A stretch of DNA of 8,597 bases from an uncultured Collinsella sp. (GTDB taxonomy: Bacteria > Actinomycetota > Coriobacteriia > Coriobacteriales > Coriobacteriaceae), in assembly GCA_902491565.1 (NCBI GenBank), contig CABUIE010000028.1, positions 1 to 8,597 on the forward strand, given 5' to 3'. A program made the position numbers and the translations under genes. Shown here in pieces: positions 5,196-8,597 of this stretch; position 1 is the stretch's first letter, and each line of letters starts with the position of its first letter. Below the pieces are notes generated by a model. It ran no database searches and was not told the origin of the DNA. It saw only the letters and a list, made by a program, of their open reading frames with translations.

Positions 5196-5622
5196 CTTCG
5201 CAGGGCGGCTATCAGCGACTTGCTGCTCATCGTCATATCACGGCGGCCAATTTTGGGTCGGGCTGGCGGAGCATGTCGAGGACGGCAGATACGGCGCCGC
5301 CCGCATCGTCTTCGGCGCAGAACCGTCCAATGAGGAGATCCTGCGATTCGTTGCCAGCAAATGGGCGAAGCTCTCGTTCTTCGGTCACGATTCGACCGAG
5401 GCGAGCAAGCCCGCGAAGAACCCCAAGCGGCGCGCCCGTGAGGCGGCGAAAGCCCTTAAGCGGCCCGCGATGAGCACCAAGGCGCAGCAGGCGCTCGCAG
5501 CACAGAGAGAAGCGATGAAACAGGAGTCAGCTCATGCAAGAAGCCGACGCCGCGCGGAAGAGGCTGATGCGCGCTTCGAGCAGCGAAAGCTGAAGCGCAA
5601 ACAGAAGCATCGTGGGCATTGA
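5131..5622 (+). CDS. YjdF family protein (DUF2992), start codon apparently lost
   Basis: From residue 39 the frame is a typical YjdF protein: GGQFWVGLAEHVEDGR (38-53), ARIVFGAEPSNEEILRFV (57-74), the basic AKNPKRRAREAAKAL segment (95-109), STKAQQALAAQREA (115-128) and a charged C-terminal tail ending KRKQKHRGH. The tail is Lys/Arg/Glu-rich and probably helical; a nucleic-acid-binding role has been suggested for the family, but the function is unknown. Relatives start about ten residues before GQFWV, which would be near 5200-5215 here. No ATG, GTG or TTG exists in frame there; the only upstream start is the ATG at 5131 inside the previous gene, with no ribosome site. Either translation starts at a non-standard codon, is reinitiated, or the gene has lost its start. 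Confidence 0.7.
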   Translation: MPSWQSSSVSAACDPAANKATSFAGRLSATCCSSSYHGGQFWVGLAEHVEDGRYGAARIVFGAEPSNEEILRFVASKWAKLSFFGHDSTEASKPAKNPKRRAREAAKALKRPAMSTKAQQALAAQREAMKQESAHARSRRRAEEADARFEQRKLKRKQKHRGH

Positions 5623-5689
5623 TTGCCATTTGCAGCAAGGCAAACCATATACAGCAGCGGCGCCAGTTCCACTTGAAGCCGACGCCGCG
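5540..5689. repeat. 15-bp direct repeat
   Basis: GAAGCCGACGCCGCG occurs at 5540-5554 inside the YjdF gene and again at 5675-5689, 53 nt past its stop. It may mark a small duplication of the gene's 3' end or be chance in GC-rich DNA. Confidence 0.3.
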
Positions 5690-5783
5690 TAGACGCTGAT
5701 GGTGACGGCTATGCACGGGCACGGGCGCGCCACCGCACTTCACAGCTTGTTTCTCAAGTATTTGGGACGCACACGCGGCGTTC

Positions 5784-5806
5784 GAAAATGCGGAGCGACT
5801 CCGCAT
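5784..5806 (-). terminator. Intrinsic terminator of the ToxN-like gene
   Basis: ATGCGGAG (5788-5795) and CTCCGCAT (5799-5806) form a perfect 8-bp stem with a 3-nt loop. Read on the minus strand it runs into TTTTCG and lies 24 nt after the stop at 5831, the expected place for this gene's terminator. The U-tract is short. Confidence 0.6.
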
Positions 5807-5830
5807 GGCTCGAGACTGAGCCGAGGTGCC

Positions 5831-6280
5831 CTACTTCTCGCCTTCCAGCAGGCCCACGATGCGATCGATGTCGACGGCAAAGCGGGGCCTTCCCTCGCGC
5901 TCATAGAGGTCAAGGTACGCCTGGCACTCGGAGACAATGCGTTTGGTGTTGCCATCGATGATGCGCTGGAGCGTCTCGTAGTAGGCCGAGCCCTCGGTCC
6001 TGAAGCGGCGCTGGTAGGCCTTGGTTATGGGGAACATCTTGATGTAGTGGATGCCGTGGCGGCAGCCGGGGCGCGTCGTGGGGCGGGGTGGCAACGCAAA
6101 GTACTGGTCTTTGGGCACGTTAGGGGCGATGTTGGAACGCAGCGGCACGGCGAAGTCCCTGCGCTTTCCGCGGAAACGCAGCCTCACCACCACGATGCAG
6201 GGGCGATTGTGCTTAAGCATGAGCTCACGGTCGCCATCGACGAGGTCGAAGAAGTCCTGGGAGATGGATACGATCTTCAT
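5831..6280 (-). CDS. ToxN/AbiQ-like endoribonuclease (putative type III toxin)
   Basis: A 149-residue cytoplasmic protein. It starts MKIVSISQDFFDLV, then has a compact beta-rich core: RPCIVVVRLRFRGKRRDFAVPLRSN (26-50 region) in the place of the ToxN/AbiQ core strands and the P-L-x-S-P loop, then PKDQYFALPPRPTT (56-69), HGIHYIKMFPI (75-85) matching the family's second strand pair, and a helical C-terminus (99-149). ToxN, AbiQ and TenpN are sequence-specific RNases held inactive by repeat RNAs and often abort phage infection. The size is near that of TenpN/CptN. The start at 6280 is preferred over ATGs at 6298 and 6316 because AAGGGGG (6295-6289) stands 8 nt upstream. A terminator follows the stop. 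No tandem-repeat antitoxin is visible upstream, so the toxin assignment is a family inference. Confidence 0.65.
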   Translation of the reverse strand: MKIVSISQDFFDLVDGDRELMLKHNRPCIVVVRLRFRGKRRDFAVPLRSNIAPNVPKDQYFALPPRPTTRPGCRHGIHYIKMFPITKAYQRRFRTEGSAYYETLQRIIDGNTKRIVSECQAYLDLYEREGRPRFAVDIDRIVGLLEGEK

Positions 6281-6305
6281 CGGTTGCGCCCCCTTCATAC
6301 GAAGC

Positions 6306-6374
6306 GGGGCCCGCATCGCTGCAGGCCCCTACAGGTGGGCGATATTCTACGCCTTGCGGCACCCCGTCGCCCAC
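6306..6374 (-). promoter_or_regulatory. Structured leader RNA upstream of the ToxN-like gene
   Basis: Read on the minus strand, hairpin 1 pairs GTGGGCGA (6374-6367) with TCGCCCAC (6342-6335), and its loop contains a small GCC-GCAA-GGC helix. Hairpin 2 pairs GGGGCCTGCA (6329-6320) with TGCGGGCCCC (6315-6306), 10 bp with one G-U pair, closed by GCGA. Both GCAA and GCGA are GNRA tetraloops. The GCCCC at 6310-6306 could instead pair with GGGGC of the ribosome site (6292-6288), so the folds look mutually exclusive. In type III systems the antitoxin RNA and a terminator sit exactly here; whether this is an antitoxin, attenuator or leader is unproven. Confidence 0.5.
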
Positions 6375-6379
6375 GGAGG

Positions 6380-6541
6380 TTAAACGTACACGTAAGCCGT
6401 ACTCTGAAAGCCGCGGCTTCCGGCAAGTAGTTTATACCACGAAAGGTCGCTTTCGATGCGCCTAGCTCGCAAAATAACACTCGCTGGGCCGTCACCCCTG
6501 ATCTTCTCGACCGTCTCCTCCGGGTACTTATTGCGTGCCAC
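6380..6541 (-). pseudogene. TetR-family regulator, N-terminal stub
   Basis: A GTG at 6541 with GGAGG 5 nt upstream opens VARNKYPEETVEKI, the very characteristic N-terminus of many TetR regulators, where a helix of the type LDAAxxLFxEKG should follow. After codon 14 (6500) the sequence changes to unrelated residues and the frame stops at 6380, giving 53 residues against about 190 for a real TetR protein. The helix-turn-helix is therefore missing. The stub is divergent from the ABC operon at 6737, the usual place for its regulator. The gene was probably cut by a deletion or insertion that also brought in the ToxN-like locus. Confidence 0.5.
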
Positions 6542-6558
6542 GGGCACCTCCGTCCTTG

Positions 6559-6570
6559 TTATCGCGATAA
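6559..6570. promoter_or_regulatory. Palindromic operator of the lost TetR regulator
   Basis: TTATCGCGATAA is a perfect 12-bp palindrome 8 nt upstream of the GGAGG ribosome site of the TetR stub. Autoregulating TetR proteins bind such dyads in this position. It is AT-flanked in otherwise GC-rich sequence. Confidence 0.45.
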
Positions 6571-6654
6571 ACATACCATGAGTGGCGTACGGGTCGAGAA
6601 GGGCTGGCGCCAAAAGAGCCCAACGGCCGTTACGGCTTCGTTAGAAACGCGCCC

Positions 6655-6668
6655 CACCATGGATGGTG
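6655..6668. promoter_or_regulatory. Short dyad upstream of the ABC operon
   Basis: CACCAT (6655-6660) and ATGGTG (6663-6668) are perfect inverted repeats with a 2-nt centre, about 70 nt before the first ABC gene. This may be an operator for a regulator of the immunity genes. No clear -35/-10 pair could be assigned around it. Confidence 0.3.
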
Positions 6669-6682
6669 AACCCGAAAGGTAA

Positions 6683-6715
6683 GGCGCGCGGGCACGGTGG
6701 CTCGGCCCGCGCGCC
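6683..6715 (+). promoter_or_regulatory. Strong 11-bp leader hairpin of the ABC operon
   Basis: GGCGCGCGGGC (6683-6693) and GCCCGCGCGCC (6705-6715) are perfect complements around an 11-nt loop. All eleven pairs are G-C. The hairpin ends about 8 nt before the ribosome site region (AGAAAGGA) of the first gene. CCCGAAAG occurs on both sides of it (6671-6678 and 6713-6720). It has no T-run, so an mRNA-stability or attenuation role is more likely than simple termination. Confidence 0.5.
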
Positions 6716-6736
6716 CGAAAGAGAAAGGACGAACCC

Positions 6737-7461
<725 letters not shown>

Positions 7462-7465
<4 letters not shown>

Positions 7466-8232
7466 CGGGCGAGAAAGGCGGCCTGCTCGCGGGCCTGCGC
7501 GCCGAGGCCCTGAAGTCGCGCCACGCGGCACCGGTTCGCCTGGCCGTGCTCATGGCGCTGCCGATGCCGCTGCTCGGCGCGATGCCCTACCGGGGCGTGC
7601 AGATCTTCAGCGCGTGGAACTACTGGTACGCGCTCTTCCTGCCCGTGTCTCTCTCACTCGTGGTGGCGTGCGTCGCGCGGGCGGACGCTCGTACGCGGAT
7701 GCGGGGGCTTCTGGGCCTGGGCTTCCCGCTCGGGCGCGCCTGGTGGGCCAAGGCGCTCTGGTGCCTCGCACTCTGCATGCTCTCGAACCTCGTGGTCTTC
7801 GGCATCTACCTCGCGGGATCGGCGTTCTCCTCGCAGGGCCTCACGGCCGCGGGCACGCTCACGATGCTCCTCTGCGCGCTCACCAACACGGTGACCGCGG
7901 CGTGGATGATCCCCGCAGGGCTCTTCCTCACGGCGCGGCTCGGCATGCTCGCGGGCATCTTCTGCCCGCTCGCCGCACAGCTCGTGGGTGGGTTCGCCTG
8001 GTCGCTGATGCCGCTGCCGCAGCTCTTTCCGCCGTCGGCGAGCATGGTCATCCCCACGAGCTTCATCCCCGTGCTGCCGAGCGGCGAGCCACTCGCGGCG
8101 GACATGGCGCTCGGCGGGGCGCTCACGGCGGACGGCATGCTCACACTGGCGGGCCTTGCGGTCTGCGCGCTCGCGTTCGCCGCGCTCACGGCGGCGGGCG
8201 CGGCCTGGTTCGCACGCTCCGAGGAGAGGTGA
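7462..8232 (+). CDS. Lantibiotic-immunity ABC permease, MutE/EpiE (LanE) family
   Basis: A 256-residue integral membrane protein with six predicted helices (about residues 24-42, 52-73, 97-119, 130-153, 158-180 and 226-250) and short polar ends. The N-terminal LRAEALKSRHA and following hydrophobic helix, the WNYWYALFLP segment (52-61) and the PTSFIPVLPSGEP loop (198-210) are typical of MutE/EpiE permeases. With LanF and LanG it forms the LanFEG exporter, which shields the membrane from pore-forming or lipid II-binding lantibiotics. It starts inside the ATPase gene's stop codon (ATGA overlap) and shares one base with the next gene's ATG, showing tight translational coupling. Very GC-rich codon use matches its neighbours. 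Confidence 0.88.
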
Positions 8233-8597
8233 TGGCCATGACACGACTCTCCGACCCGACGCCGCGCATGACTCTCCCGCGGGCCCTGCTCTCCGAGGCC
8301 CTGCGCCTGGCGCGCTCCCCGCTCACGGCAGTGCACCTCGTCTGCGGCCTGGCAGCCGGTCTTGCCTGCGGCGAGTACTTCTCCATAGCCCGATGGGACC
8401 CGGCGCTGGGCGCAGACGCCTACGCCCAGTTCCTCGGCGCCCTCATGCCGCTCATGTCCGCCATCGTCTGCGGGCTCGCCGTGGACGAGGAGCGCGCTGC
8501 CGGGCGCCTCGCCAACCTCACGGCAGTCCCCTCGCGCGGGCGCGCCGTCGCGGCGAAGCTGCTCGCCCTTGCGGCGCTCGGCGCGGGCGCGCTGGCC
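8232..8597 (+). CDS. Lantibiotic-immunity ABC permease, MutG (LanG) family, 5' part
   Basis: The ATG at 8232 overlaps the previous stop (TGATG) with GGAGAGG just upstream; a second in-frame ATG stands at 8238. The frame runs open for 122 codons to the window edge. After a polar start, residues LLSEALRLARSPLTAVHLV lead into a first membrane helix. WDPALGADAYAQFLG is followed by a second helix (GALMPLMSAIVCGLAV) and the cytoplasmic DEERAAGRLANLTAVPSRGRAVAAK loop, which is conserved in MutG/LanG permeases, then a third helix beginning at the edge. It completes the LanFEG set. The full length and any downstream two-component genes lie outside the window. Confidence 0.85.
   Translation, partial: MAMTRLSDPTPRMTLPRALLSEALRLARSPLTAVHLVCGLAAGLACGEYFSIARWDPALGADAYAQFLGALMPLMSAIVCGLAVDEERAAGRLANLTAVPSRGRAVAAKLLALAALGAGALA

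Noticed and set aside
6408..6419. Palindrome AAGCCGCGGCTT
   Set aside because: Short GC palindromes are common at this base composition and it has no clear positional role.
5699..6430. 243-codon plus-strand open frame opposite the ToxN-like gene
   Set aside because: Shadow of the minus-strand gene, which has the RBS, terminator and family-like motifs.
6306..6541. Tandem-repeat type III antitoxin (ToxI-like) array
   Set aside because: No repeated unit of about 30-40 nt is visible on either strand; only two unlike hairpins.
6659..6682. Seven-codon leader peptide MDGEPER before the exporter hairpin
   Set aside because: No ribosome site in front of the ATG and no run of regulatory codons; not distinguishable from chance.
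7654..8244. Minus-strand open frame rich in Arg and Glu opposite the permease
   Set aside because: Antisense product of very GC-rich coding DNA; low-complexity translation with no family.

Overview
The window looks like accessory DNA from a high-GC, anaerobic gut actinobacterium, most likely of the class Coriobacteriia. This is inferred from strong GC bias in the right-hand ABC-transporter genes, Shine-Dalgarno starts of the GGAGG type, and a gene mix common in those genomes (YjdF family, MutE/MutG-type lantibiotic permeases, bPH_6 protein). No rRNA, tRNA, CRISPR array or intact integrase/transposase is visible.

Layout, left to right. (a) 1-629: a strong hairpin at the edge and a minus-strand flavodoxin-like FMN reductase. 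(b) 777-3224: a compact divergon. A MerR-type regulator (plus) faces a two-gene minus operon, a carboxymuconolactone-decarboxylase/cupin fusion translationally coupled to a dienelactone-hydrolase-like alpha/beta hydrolase with a cysteine nucleophile. The leftward promoter has the 19-bp spacer and dyad operator typical of MerR-activated promoters. The regulator carries a Cys in the place used by AdhR/NmlR-type aldehyde and electrophile sensors, so a detoxification role is plausible. (c) 3225-4733: decayed DNA with an intrinsic terminator, the C-terminal stub of a DUF4143 ATPase, a 14-bp perfect palindrome and a frameshifted gene remnant. (d) 4734-5622: a membrane-anchored bPH_6 protein with a possible coupled upstream mini-ORF, then a YjdF (DUF2992) gene whose start codon seems to be missing. 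(e) 5831-6541: a minus-strand ToxN/AbiQ-like endoribonuclease behind a structured leader RNA, then the first 14 codons of a TetR regulator with its RBS and a likely orphan operator. (f) 6737-8597: three overlapping plus-strand genes for a LanFEG (MutFEG) lantibiotic-immunity ABC exporter, the last cut by the window edge.

The most interesting structural signal is a 12-bp motif, GAGTGGGARTAR read on the minus strand, present three times in one orientation (718-729, 3322-3333, 3858-3869). Each copy would encode Glu-Trp-Glu-stop, the conserved end of GMP synthase (guaA), a known integration hotspot. They bracket the MerR/hydrolase module and the DUF4143 stub, suggesting an accretion of small islands that arrived through a guaA-type attachment site. 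The other leading candidate is the ToxN-like gene, which has structured leader RNA but no tandem-repeat antitoxin that I can see.
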